Shown here: positions 1 through 6,955 of the stretch, in pieces
Layout of the letters: every line of letters begins with the position of its first letter
Position numbering within the stretch: the stretch's first letter is position 1
NCBI GenBank assembly: GCA_017404515.1
Contig: JAFRCG010000026.1
Coordinates: forward strand, 1 to 37,988
Direction of reading: 5' to 3'
Length of the DNA: 37,988 nt
DNA from: Candidatus Saccharimonadota bacterium
GTDB taxonomy: Bacteria > Patescibacteriota > Saccharimonadia > Saccharimonadales > Saccharimonadaceae
The notes under the pieces: generated by a model
The model's input: the letters and a program-made list of their open reading frames with translations, nothing else
Told to the model about the DNA's origin: nothing
Database searches by the model: none
Position numbers and translations under genes: made by a program

Positions 1-114
1 CAGTGATAGTAACGCGTATCTCTTGTACATGGATAGTAACTCTCTCCTCCCCCAGCATAATGTTAATAAAGCCCTCGGGTTTGCTCTCCACTGTGTCTCC
101 TACTCCACCAAATA
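1..114 (+). other. FISUMP-like C-terminal cassette C0 (cut by the window edge)
   Basis: This is the last part of a variable surface-domain cassette. Frame 2 reads SDSNAYLLYMDSNSLLPQ and then a tail with GFALHCVSYSTK, matching the end of the other cassettes (AYxL..., NPQ..., GFSLRCVS). It runs into the next 26-bp repeat in the exit frame (YPSVSAFVC) and stops 15 bp beyond that repeat. There is no promoter, start codon or ribosome-binding site. It is a partial cassette because the window begins inside it. The FISUMP assignment is by motif recall. Confidence 0.7.
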
Positions 115-140
115 CCCGTCGGTATCCGCTTTCGTATGTA
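115..140 (+). repeat. 26-bp cassette repeat, copy 1
   Basis: The sequence begins CCCGTCGGTATCC and ends CGTATGTA. It is identical or nearly identical at nine places in this window (115, 498 inverted, 36533, 36746, 36972, 37179, 37396, 37616, 37848). It marks the start of every cassette and encodes RRYPLSYV in the entry frame. All three forward frames are open through it. Confidence 0.92.
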
Positions 141-320
141 TTTGCTGGGCAGTATAGTTGGGCCGCTAGTAAGCTAGGCAATCAGAATGAATATGGATTC
201 TCATGGAGTAATACAGCAGTAAACCAAAACGATGCCCGCAGGCTTTATATCAATGGCGGCTCTGGCTTAGTTGATAGCGATATTACTAAAGCTGGCGGTT
301 TTCCTCTCCGTTTCATCTTA
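115..320 (+). other. FISUMP-like C-terminal cassette C1
   Basis: The cassette starts with the shared 26-bp repeat (115-140). In the entry frame it reads TRRYPLSYV, then FAGQYSWAASKLGNQNEYGF, a WSNTAVNQNDARRLYI stretch, and ends GGFPLRFIL. The pattern SG/AG-x-Y-x-W, WSxTA and GFxLR fits the other cassettes. It ends abruptly near 320, where a cassette of opposite orientation begins. There is no start codon or promoter of its own, so it is probably silent where it lies. Confidence 0.7.
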
Positions 321-523
321 GCGGAGAGACTGCCCATTGGTCTTGCCGGTGCTATATTGAGGATCAAGAAAGCTAGCATATGTATATAAGAAGTATGCCT
401 CACCAGCATTGTTGGCTGTGATGGACCACCAATACCCACGGGAATTCTGACCATCTACTAAACCATAGCCATTTAGCCAGTAGTAGACACCTGAGAATAC
501 ATACGAAAGCGGATACCGACGGG
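321..523 (-). other. FISUMP-like C-terminal cassette C2 (inverted)
   Basis: Read on the minus strand from the inverted repeat at 498-523: ARRYPLSYVFSGVYYW, then LNGYGLVDGQNSRGYWWS, an ITANNAGEAYFLY stretch, DPQ, and GQSLR followed at once by TAA. It is a good match to the cassette consensus (SGxYxW, GYWWS, AYxL, GxSLR). The stop falls where the tail is joined to the tail of C1. It lies downstream of the HdeD-like gene and the palindromic element on the same strand, so read-through transcription from there is conceivable. Confidence 0.72.
498..523 (-). repeat. 26-bp cassette repeat, inverted copy
   Basis: This is the reverse complement of the repeat at 115-140 and 36533-36558. Together with the adjoining palindromic element it forms one long unit (about 498-684) that reappears in inverted orientation at 36374-36558. 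Confidence 0.92.
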
Positions 524-543
524 CACCGGTGAAATAGGAGGAG

Positions 544-684
544 GGGGGCCGATAAAACAGGGCTACTAGAGTTTGTAATGAGATTTAGACCAGATTTTGG
601 ATTTGTGATTTTTACAACTATCGTTGTAAAAATGAGCAAATCCAAAGTCCCAAACTCTAGTAGCCTGTTTTATGCAAGGCCCCC
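544..684 (-). repeat. Palindromic array-boundary element, left copy
   Basis: This is a ~141-bp imperfect palindrome. The outer arms are about 32 bp and run inward from the terminal GGGGGCC through ataaaacag to gctactagagtttg, with only small indels between arms. Inside lie a second pair of arms (TTTGGATTTG / CAAATCCAAA) and a central perfect dyad of ATTTTTACAAC, a 4-nt spacer and GTTGTAAAAAT (608-633). It is nearly identical to 36374-36513 but inverted. It lies directly downstream of the HdeD-like gene and directly upstream of cassette C2. It could be a recombination site, a MITE-like insertion or a strong RNA hairpin; the sequence alone does not decide. Confidence 0.85.
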
Positions 685-705
685 GCTGTACATACTTGAA
701 ATTCG

Positions 706-1323
706 TTATTTACGCTTGCGTTTTAGGCTGAATTTTTGCATCAAGCGACGGCGCTCGGCTTTTTCCTCAATCTGTTCTTTGAGCTCGTTTTTGTTATGGA
801 TGCCGTAGATGAGATTGGTAATGCCATAAATCATCATGTAGGTGCCAAAGAATTTGACAAAGGTGGTGCTATCTACAAAGCTGCCGGAGTTTAGGATGAC
901 TACGCCGATGACGCTGCCACAAATACCACAAACAATCCACATAAATTTATCAGTTTTATCAGTAACAGAGGTAAAGGCCAAGATAATTTCCAAAACGCCA
1001 CGCCCCATGGTATAAACAGCAATCAAGACTAATTGCCAAACTAGGTTTTGATTTAGAGAGAAGAAAAGCAACATGGCGATAGCTACTTCTGAGACAGCCA
1101 TTAATAGACTAACGATAAGTGAGCCGCCAAAGTGTTTGCGGTGGAGAAGGTTAAATACCTCTATAATGCCAAGACAGAGCAAGGTGGAAGCTACAATAGA
1201 GACAAGCGAAAAAATATCTTGGTTGCCAGTAAACATCACATACCAGCCAAATAGTAGGCTCACCACACCCTGAAAAGCATAGACTAGCCAGTGGCTTTCA
1301 ATATATTTTCGCTTAGTTACCAT
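706..1323 (-). CDS. HdeD/DUF308-like integral membrane protein
   Basis: This is a 205-residue polytopic membrane protein with six hydrophobic segments near residues 12-31, 38-60, 66-88, 93-115, 126-147 and 151-175, and a strongly basic cytoplasmic tail (ERRRLMQKFSLKRKRK). Length, six-helix layout and the repeated G-x-x-E-I/V pattern (LGIIEVFNLL, GRGVLEIILAF) fit the HdeD/DUF308 family, whose founding member is an acid-resistance membrane protein of E. coli. No enzymatic motif is visible. The start is supported by AGGAG about 9 nt upstream. It has its own extended -10 box (TGCTATAAT) just after the preceding operon ends, so it is probably a separate transcript. The palindromic element and cassette C2 follow directly downstream on the same strand. 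Confidence 0.75.
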   Translation of the reverse strand: MVTKRKYIESHWLVYAFQGVVSLLFGWYVMFTGNQDIFSLVSIVASTLLCLGIIEVFNLLHRKHFGGSLIVSLLMAVSEVAIAMLLFFSLNQNLVWQLVLIAVYTMGRGVLEIILAFTSVTDKTDKFMWIVCGICGSVIGVVILNSGSFVDSTTFVKFFGTYMMIYGITNLIYGIHNKNELKEQIEEKAERRRLMQKFSLKRKRK

Positions 1324-1355
1324 AAAATAGACTCCTAGATATTATCCTTATGCTT

Positions 1356-1361
1356 ATTATA
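1356..1361 (-). promoter_or_regulatory. Extended -10 promoter for the HdeD-like gene
   Basis: On the minus strand TGTGC precedes TATAAT, an extended -10 (TGn) box, about 33 bp before the ATG at 1323. It sits in the short gap after the FemABX gene that ends at 1372, so the HdeD-like gene can be expressed independently of the envelope operon. Confidence 0.6.
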
Positions 1362-1371
1362 GCACAAGGAG

Positions 1372-2391
1372 CTAGATATGGCGAATTTTGCGACGGACAG
1401 TCTCAATACCTTTGGTCTTGAGATATTTGACTGGGCTAATGATGAGGTCGTGTGCTGGCAAATATTTTAGCTCGTCGCCGCCAAAGCCACGCTTAAAGAA
1501 TGACACACCATAAAAACGGTGGTTTTTCTCATTTTCGCCAACGATACCCCAGAGGTTGTAACGATAAATTCCGCGTGCCCGAGCGTCTTTCATGGCCTCC
1601 ACATGCAGAATAGGCGAGCCAGACATTTTGGTGCCAAGTTCTGTAGAGACAGCATAGTGATAAGAAGCCTCGTTGCCGTAGAAAATCATGAAATTTTGCG
1701 CCAAAATTTGACCTTCATATTTGGCGGTATAGAGCACAGCTTCGTTGTTTTTAGCAAAAGCCGCAAATTGCTTGGTTAGAAAATCTTCGGAAAAAGCTAC
1801 AAATTCTTGACGCTTAGCGGTCTGTAATTCTATCTGATAGAATTCGTGAATGTCTTTAGGGTCGGTGGATTTTTCAATGGCAAAACCTTTGTTTCTGGCA
1901 TTATTGACGGCATAACGGATACGGCGATGCATGTTTTTGATGATTTCTTCTTCGGATTTATGCAGATCCAAGATTGCAGCATATTCTACCGAAAGAAAAG
2001 TAGGGGCTTTTTTGAGACCTAATTCCCGAAATAGCTTAAAAGCCGCCTCAGATTCTTCTAACTGTGGTCGGACACGCACAAAAACACAGTGATATTTTTT
2101 TCCTTGCTCTTTCATGTCGGCAAAAAGTGCTTTTACTATCTGTTTCTTTTTCCAATCTAGGATTGGCCCACCGGCAATAGCCAGATGACGGCCACGCTTG
2201 GCGTGTTCTACTACGCCAGCGTAGGCACCTAGAATATTACCCTTATCATCTACCGCAGCTCTGCGAACTACTTCATTGCCTCTACTCTTGTGAAATTCGT
2301 AAAAGTCCCAGGATTGTAGAAAATTAGCCTCTTTATGCGATGTGATAAACTTGTCCCACTTGGATCTAGATTCAATTTCCAAAATTTTCAT
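1372..2391 (-). CDS. FemABX-family aminoacyltransferase (second paralog)
   Basis: This 339-residue protein belongs by recall to the FemABX (FemA/FemX/MurM) family of double-GNAT enzymes. These transfer amino acids from aminoacyl-tRNA onto the stem peptide of lipid-linked peptidoglycan precursors at the cytoplasmic face of the membrane. Visible family features are an N-terminal QSWDFYEFHKSRG segment, an AGGPILDW segment, a FVRVRPQ strand, the NMHRRIRYAVNNARNKG basic helix, and a C-terminal GIYRYNLWGIVG...FKRGFGGDE block typical of the second GNAT domain. It shares this layout with the gene immediately upstream (2391-3380), from which it probably arose by duplication. Its start overlaps the upstream stop by one base, implying translational coupling. 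It is the last gene of the six-gene envelope operon. Which amino acid it transfers cannot be told. Confidence 0.85.
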   Translation of the reverse strand: MKILEIESRSKWDKFITSHKEANFLQSWDFYEFHKSRGNEVVRRAAVDDKGNILGAYAGVVEHAKRGRHLAIAGGPILDWKKKQIVKALFADMKEQGKKYHCVFVRVRPQLEESEAAFKLFRELGLKKAPTFLSVEYAAILDLHKSEEEIIKNMHRRIRYAVNNARNKGFAIEKSTDPKDIHEFYQIELQTAKRQEFVAFSEDFLTKQFAAFAKNNEAVLYTAKYEGQILAQNFMIFYGNEASYHYAVSTELGTKMSGSPILHVEAMKDARARGIYRYNLWGIVGENEKNHRFYGVSFFKRGFGGDELKYLPAHDLIISPVKYLKTKGIETVRRKIRHI

Positions 2392-3380
2392 TATAGATGC
2401 CTCCGCTTCTTACGAATCCTTTCAATCAGATAATCCGGGGCGTATTTTAATTTGCTTATAATAATGTCGTGGGCAGGAATATAGGCTACGACATCGCCGC
2501 CAAAACCTTTTTTGAAAGTAGTAACGCCAGCAAAGCGGTGATTAGGCTGATTTGGCGGAGCGATGCCCCAGAGGTTATAATACTTTACTCCCTGTTTTTT
2601 GAGATCGCGAATGATTTTCCACTGCAGAGCGTAGGCGCCAGGCAATTTACGGTTGAGATCGGTAGAGGCAGCCTCGTAATATTCAGCTTCATCGCCATCA
2701 ACCAAAATTAGACCATAGGCAATCGGCTCGCCCTCGGCAGTTTTAGCCACATAGATGTTGGCATTTTTGCCAAAGGCTTCCCTTTCTGCCAACAAAGTTT
2801 TTAGATCTGGCGGGATAAAATGTTGCCTGGCAGCAGTTTCTGCTTGCACGGCGTGGAACTCCTTAAATAATTTTTCACTATTTCCGCGTTCCACCTTAAT
2901 GCCTAATTTGTCAGCACGGCGGACTTCATAGCGAGTTTGTCTACGCATATTGCTGAGGAGCTGTTCTTCTGACTGAGAAAGGTCAATAATCACTGTATGT
3001 TCGGCAGCTAAATACCACGGAGCAAGTTTGGCGCCAATGCTTTTCATAATTTCAAGATTTTCTGGGGTTTCTAAGAGTTGTGGACGCAAACGAATGAAAG
3101 CGCAGCGCTCCTCTTTAGCGGTGCTGACTACTTCGGTTATAGCTTCTTTGATGGCAGATTTTTTATGCCAATCAATCACCGGGCCACAAGGGATTTCCAT
3201 AAAACGACCGCGCTTGGCGTTTTTGATAATCATCACTACATAGCCGCCACTCTTAAATTTCTTGGAAATAACTTTGTGACCTAGGGCAGCATTTACCTTG
3301 GCCCAAGCTTCTGACTGTGGAAAATTAGGAGCCTCATATTTCTTGAGTTTGGCGATATCTACGGTGTTTTCTTCTGTCAT
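2391..3380 (-). CDS. FemABX-family aminoacyltransferase (first paralog)
   Basis: This 329-residue FemABX-type double-GNAT protein is paralogous to the next gene. Conserved pieces are QSEAWAKV near the N terminus, GPVIDWHKKS, FIRLRPQL, NMRRQTRYEVRRADKLG (the basic helix that in FemABX enzymes contacts tRNA or substrate), and the C-terminal KYYNLWGIAPPNQPNHRF...FKKGFGGD block. The family adds amino acids to peptidoglycan precursors and makes interpeptide bridges. Two paralogs side by side fit a bridge built in two steps, as in FemA/FemB or MurM/MurN, but the specificity is inference. The ATG overlaps the upstream stop in ATGA (3377-3380). The N terminus carries a short acidic extension (MTEENTVDIAKL) that the paralog lacks. 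Confidence 0.85.
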   Translation of the reverse strand: MTEENTVDIAKLKKYEAPNFPQSEAWAKVNAALGHKVISKKFKSGGYVVMIIKNAKRGRFMEIPCGPVIDWHKKSAIKEAITEVVSTAKEERCAFIRLRPQLLETPENLEIMKSIGAKLAPWYLAAEHTVIIDLSQSEEQLLSNMRRQTRYEVRRADKLGIKVERGNSEKLFKEFHAVQAETAARQHFIPPDLKTLLAEREAFGKNANIYVAKTAEGEPIAYGLILVDGDEAEYYEAASTDLNRKLPGAYALQWKIIRDLKKQGVKYYNLWGIAPPNQPNHRFAGVTTFKKGFGGDVVAYIPAHDIIISKLKYAPDYLIERIRKKRRHL

Positions 3381-4486
3381 TTTTGGTTCTCCTTTATAAT
3401 TTTGAGGGCTGGGGCCAGAGCGGATTTTTGATAATAATTTGGTAAATTGATGATTTCTTTGGATACGGCGGTGGCTACTGGGAATTCCTTTTCAGGAAAG
3501 TGGACTTTTTTGTAATACCTCACAGGAGAGATAGGCACATCGTACCAGATTTCTCGGAAATTGAAGCCGTTTTGGTCTAATTTTTCAATCAATTGAGCCC
3601 GATTTTTGACAAATAAGTGCGTGCGGATAGGGGTAGCGCCAGAAGGCGGAATACTTTCAAGCTGGCGCAAAACTAGTTTGTCTTGCCAGTAGGTAGGGCG
3701 CCTACGGCAATCTAATTTGGCATCAACGGCACGCTCAATAAAATGGATCTTGATTAGTGGCCCATACCAGTATTTTTCTAGATGCACTCGGGAAAGGCCA
3801 CGCCCAATAGCCGCAAATAGCGGATACCATCTGGCACGCAAAGAATCTGATAGCTTAGGGTGTTTGTCCCCAAGTTTTGGAAGAATCGCGTTTTGCTCTC
3901 TCAAAATTAATGCACCGCCCGTAATAGCATCCAGAGATTTACCCTTACCAAAAGAGAGTGCGGCGGCGGCACCTACTGAGCCAATCTCCCTACCATCTGC
4001 GTATTTGATGCCGGTAGCGTGAGCTAGATCTTCAATAATTACGAGTTGGTGTTCTTTGGCAAATTTTTCCAAAGCCACAATATCCATAGGAATACCTAAG
4101 GTGTTTTGGAGCACTATGGCTCTGGCATGAGGATGTTTTTTGAGGCAAGTAGCCAGGGTCTTGGTGCCAAAACTTAGCGTTTTTCTGTCAATATCAGCAT
4201 ACACTGCCTTACATTCAGCATATTCTACAGCCTGCAGAACAGCATAACAGGTAAAGGCGTTGATGATTACTTCGGAATTTTTGGGAACCAACATCTTTAA
4301 CGCAGCGGCAAGGGCTGAGCGACCATTATTCATCAAATGTACTTGAGAATCTGGGACATCATAGCGCTCAGCTAGTTCAGACTTAAGCATATTAGACCAT
4401 TTACTTGACGCTATGGCAAATGTATGTCTTACCACATCTTTAGCGCGGTAATTAGAGGCCTGACCCAAAAACAATCTAGAAGACAC
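3377..4486 (-). CDS. DegT/DnrJ/EryC1/StrS-type PLP-dependent enzyme (short paralog)
   Basis: This 369-residue fold-type I PLP protein belongs to the DegT/DnrJ/EryC1/StrS group, usually aminotransferases acting on nucleotide-linked keto sugars. Visible features: NNGRSAL (about 53-59), which binds the phosphate region; ADIDRKTLSFG (97-107); the EDLAHA motif with Asp153, which should pair with the PLP pyridine nitrogen; and SFGKGKSLDAITGG (178-191). Lys183 lies seven residues before the GG, the spacing expected for the Schiff-base lysine. It is about 370 residues long, normal for the family. It overlaps the upstream paralog by 11 bp and the downstream FemABX gene by 4 bp. The substrate is unknown; the neighbours suggest a cell-wall amino sugar or amino acid. 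Confidence 0.82.
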   Translation of the reverse strand: MSSRLFLGQASNYRAKDVVRHTFAIASSKWSNMLKSELAERYDVPDSQVHLMNNGRSALAAALKMLVPKNSEVIINAFTCYAVLQAVEYAECKAVYADIDRKTLSFGTKTLATCLKKHPHARAIVLQNTLGIPMDIVALEKFAKEHQLVIIEDLAHATGIKYADGREIGSVGAAAALSFGKGKSLDAITGGALILREQNAILPKLGDKHPKLSDSLRARWYPLFAAIGRGLSRVHLEKYWYGPLIKIHFIERAVDAKLDCRRRPTYWQDKLVLRQLESIPPSGATPIRTHLFVKNRAQLIEKLDQNGFNFREIWYDVPISPVRYYKKVHFPEKEFPVATAVSKEIINLPNYYQKSALAPALKIIKENQK

Positions 4487-6281
4487 TTGGGTTACCCTTC
4501 TTTCCCTGTTCTAGCTCGGCTTTTAACTTTTCTCTGTCGGATAGTTTTTCTGGTGCAACCTTCATACCAGGCATAGAGCCAGATTTGGTAATGACATGGG
4601 CTTTTTCTCTATCTTCATCCTCTGGAGCCAGACGATGGCCAGGAGCCTTGATTGAACGCTCGGGCTCAGCGGACTTAGATGAGGCCAGCTTGATAGATTC
4701 GGTAGGCTTAGCGGGCTCCGTAGATTCTGCGCGAGGTTTTCTAGTTTTGGTATCCTCATCAATAATTTCTTCGTCAAAAGCCTCGATGCGAGACTTCTTG
4801 CTGTTCTTGGATTTTTTGGATTTTGCAGCAGCCTTGTCGGCTTTTTTGTGCCTTTCTGGCTCTGGCACAGCAGAGAGAATGTCGGATTTTTGCTCTAATT
4901 CTGACAAATCTTCTTGATTTTTGGAGCCCGGAACTTTCTCTAAGACCTGGGAGAATTTGTCTTTGACGCTTTTCTTTTTGGATTTTGAGCTGCGTCTTTC
5001 CTCTACATCTAGATCATCCTCTTGCTGGTCTTTTTTGGGCTGATTCTTTTTGCGACCACGATTATTCTTGTAGAAGCCAACTAATTTAGGTGCTTTTTTG
5101 GATTTTTTGTCCTCTTTAGCTTCTTCTGGAGCTTCTACTGGCTTTTCTTCTGCCGGAATCTCAATTTCGCCTTCTATCAGGTGCGCCTTGATGATTCTTT
5201 TGGCGCCAATGAGGCTTGATTTAGGGTACCAAGTTGGGAGATTAACAATCTCAGTGGCGACCTCGGCAGCTACCGGGCAAGCATCCGGATGAAAATCAGC
5301 CTTGTGGAAGTAACGCTCTGGAGCCACTGGCGTATCATACCAGATATCACGGAAGAAATACCCCTGTTTTTCTAGTTCTTCCAAAACCGAATCTCTGTCG
5401 TCTACCAGATAGAATTCTCTTAGCGGCTTGCGTCCATGGCGAGGTATGCTCTGAAGCTGAGACAAAGCCAGGCGACATTGCCAAAATGTGAGCCTAGTAT
5501 CTGGGGAGACTCTGCCGTCGGCTGAGCGCTTGATGGCGTGAATTTTGGTAAATAGCGCCGTAAATCCACGCCCAACTTTTTTGTGTACGCGATATCCAGT
5601 CCGGATAATGGCGCAGAGCAATGGATAGATTCTAGCGCGGAAATTGTCTTTGAATTTTGGTGGTTCTAATGGCTGTTTAACTGGAGAGTCTAGCTGATCG
5701 GTAAGCACTACGGCTCCACCGGTAACCGCATCAATAGATTTGCCTTTGCCAAAAGAAAGTACTGTAACTCGGCCCACGGTGCCGGCTTCGCGGCCATCTG
5801 GATATCTAACTCCGGCGCAATGTGCTAGGTCCTCAATAATGGACAGCTTATGGCGCTTGGCCACTTCTTCTATAGCCTCAATATCTACCGGTATGCCCAA
5901 GTTATTTTGGACAATTACGGCCTGAACATCTTTTTCTCCCTCAATAGCTTCTTCTAGCTCTTTGGCACCAAAATGCAAAGTTTTCTTGTCGATATCGGCA
6001 AAAACCGGCACACAACCTGCAGTTTTGATAGCCTGAATTACAGCATAGCAAGTCATACTGGTAATCACTACCTTGCTGCCACGCCTAGCAACAGTCTTGA
6101 TGGCGATATTTAACGCAGTGCGACCATTAGCATAAACTGCAACATGGTCATAAGTGGCGCCATAGTGGGCTGCCAAAAAAGCGCGCAGTTCAGATAAATT
6201 GTGCTCAGCGCCGGTAGCAAAAGTATGTCTCAAGGTGTCTTTGGCACTAAAGGTAGAAGAAAGGCCTAGAAAATATTTCAT
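4476..6281 (-). CDS. DegT-type PLP-dependent enzyme with a long charged C-terminal tail
   Basis: Residues 1-~380 are a full DegT/DnrJ/EryC1/StrS-type catalytic module closely related to the next gene: YANGRTAL (50-57), ADIDKKTLHFG, IEDLAHCAG (Asp151) and SFGKGKSIDAVTGG with Lys181 at the Schiff-base position. Residues ~385-601 form an extra tail of about 215 residues, very rich in Lys, Glu, Ser and Pro (for example KSKKSKNSKKSR and EPAKPTESIKLASSKSAEPE), with no recognisable domain and almost certainly disordered. Such a tail is not part of the usual family, so the protein is an unusual fusion or extension. It sits between the alpha/beta hydrolase (ATGA overlap) and the short paralog (11-bp overlap). 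The tail may be a scaffold for the operon's enzymes, but that is speculation. Confidence 0.8.
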   Translation of the reverse strand: MKYFLGLSSTFSAKDTLRHTFATGAEHNLSELRAFLAAHYGATYDHVAVYANGRTALNIAIKTVARRGSKVVITSMTCYAVIQAIKTAGCVPVFADIDKKTLHFGAKELEEAIEGEKDVQAVIVQNNLGIPVDIEAIEEVAKRHKLSIIEDLAHCAGVRYPDGREAGTVGRVTVLSFGKGKSIDAVTGGAVVLTDQLDSPVKQPLEPPKFKDNFRARIYPLLCAIIRTGYRVHKKVGRGFTALFTKIHAIKRSADGRVSPDTRLTFWQCRLALSQLQSIPRHGRKPLREFYLVDDRDSVLEELEKQGYFFRDIWYDTPVAPERYFHKADFHPDACPVAAEVATEIVNLPTWYPKSSLIGAKRIIKAHLIEGEIEIPAEEKPVEAPEEAKEDKKSKKAPKLVGFYKNNRGRKKNQPKKDQQEDDLDVEERRSSKSKKKSVKDKFSQVLEKVPGSKNQEDLSELEQKSDILSAVPEPERHKKADKAAAKSKKSKNSKKSRIEAFDEEIIDEDTKTRKPRAESTEPAKPTESIKLASSKSAEPERSIKAPGHRLAPEDEDREKAHVITKSGSMPGMKVAPEKLSDREKLKAELEQGKKGNPSVF

Positions 6282-6955
6282 GACTGCTCCTTCAAGACGC
6301 GGTAAATCGCCTTAGCTAAGCCCTCTGGATCGGAAATATATGGGGCGTGATTCCAGTCTTGATAAAGCCTCAGGGTACTGTTTTTGAGGCGGCGGTGCAT
6401 TTCGTCGGCCTGGTGAGGTGGAGTAACATTGTCTAGCTTACCCCAAAGGATAGTGGTAGGCGTAGTAATAGGAGTAAAATCTAAGGCTTTATCACTATCA
6501 AGCATATTGGCTAAAGTCTTTTTCATGTTTTCTGGGGCGTGGTCATAGTCCGAAGCACCCAGCAATTTGTGGTATACCTTGCGCAGAGGCTTAATCTTCT
6601 TGAGGGGAGAAAGAGCTTTGGAAATTTTCTTGGCAACATTACGCTTAGTTGATTCTTCGTAAATCCCAGCGGCATCTAGCAAGATCAAGTGTTTTAGCTT
6701 TTCTGGCTTTTTGCTGGATAAATTCAGCAAGATACGGCCGCCATTACTATGCCCCAAGGCAATGGCGCCATCAGGGATGTTTTGATCAGCCCATCTTACA
6801 TACTCGTCAATGGTCCAGACTTTATTAGACGGAGCGGTGAGGCCAGGCACATGGAGCATCTCCACGCTAATTCCCTGGCGTTTTAAGATTTGAATAGTGG
6901 TCTCCCAAGGAGCGACTGTATAAGTCCAACCGTGGATAATGTATAATTTTTTCAT
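6278..6955 (-). CDS. Alpha/beta-hydrolase fold protein
   Basis: This 225-residue alpha/beta-hydrolase has the expected elements in order: HGW near residues 8-10 (oxyanion region), the nucleophile elbow GHSNGG with Ser70, the acid in WGKLDNVTPP (Asp175), and the catalytic His203 in WNHAPY. The length fits a small single-domain esterase- or lipase-like hydrolase. It has no signal peptide or membrane segment, so it is probably cytoplasmic. The start codon shares one base with the Mur ligase stop (TAATG), and its 3' end overlaps the next gene in ATGA. It could be an esterase, amidase or deacylase acting on an envelope precursor; the substrate cannot be read from the sequence. Confidence 0.82.
   Translation of the reverse strand: MKKLYIIHGWTYTVAPWETTIQILKRQGISVEMLHVPGLTAPSNKVWTIDEYVRWADQNIPDGAIALGHSNGGRILLNLSSKKPEKLKHLILLDAAGIYEESTKRNVAKKISKALSPLKKIKPLRKVYHKLLGASDYDHAPENMKKTLANMLDSDKALDFTPITTPTTILWGKLDNVTPPHQADEMHRRLKNSTLRLYQDWNHAPYISDPEGLAKAIYRVLKEQS

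Noticed and set aside
1-523. Variable region of a diversity-generating retroelement
   Set aside because: FISUMP-like domains are plausible targets, but there is no reverse transcriptase, no template repeat, and differences between cassettes are not confined to adenines and include length changes.
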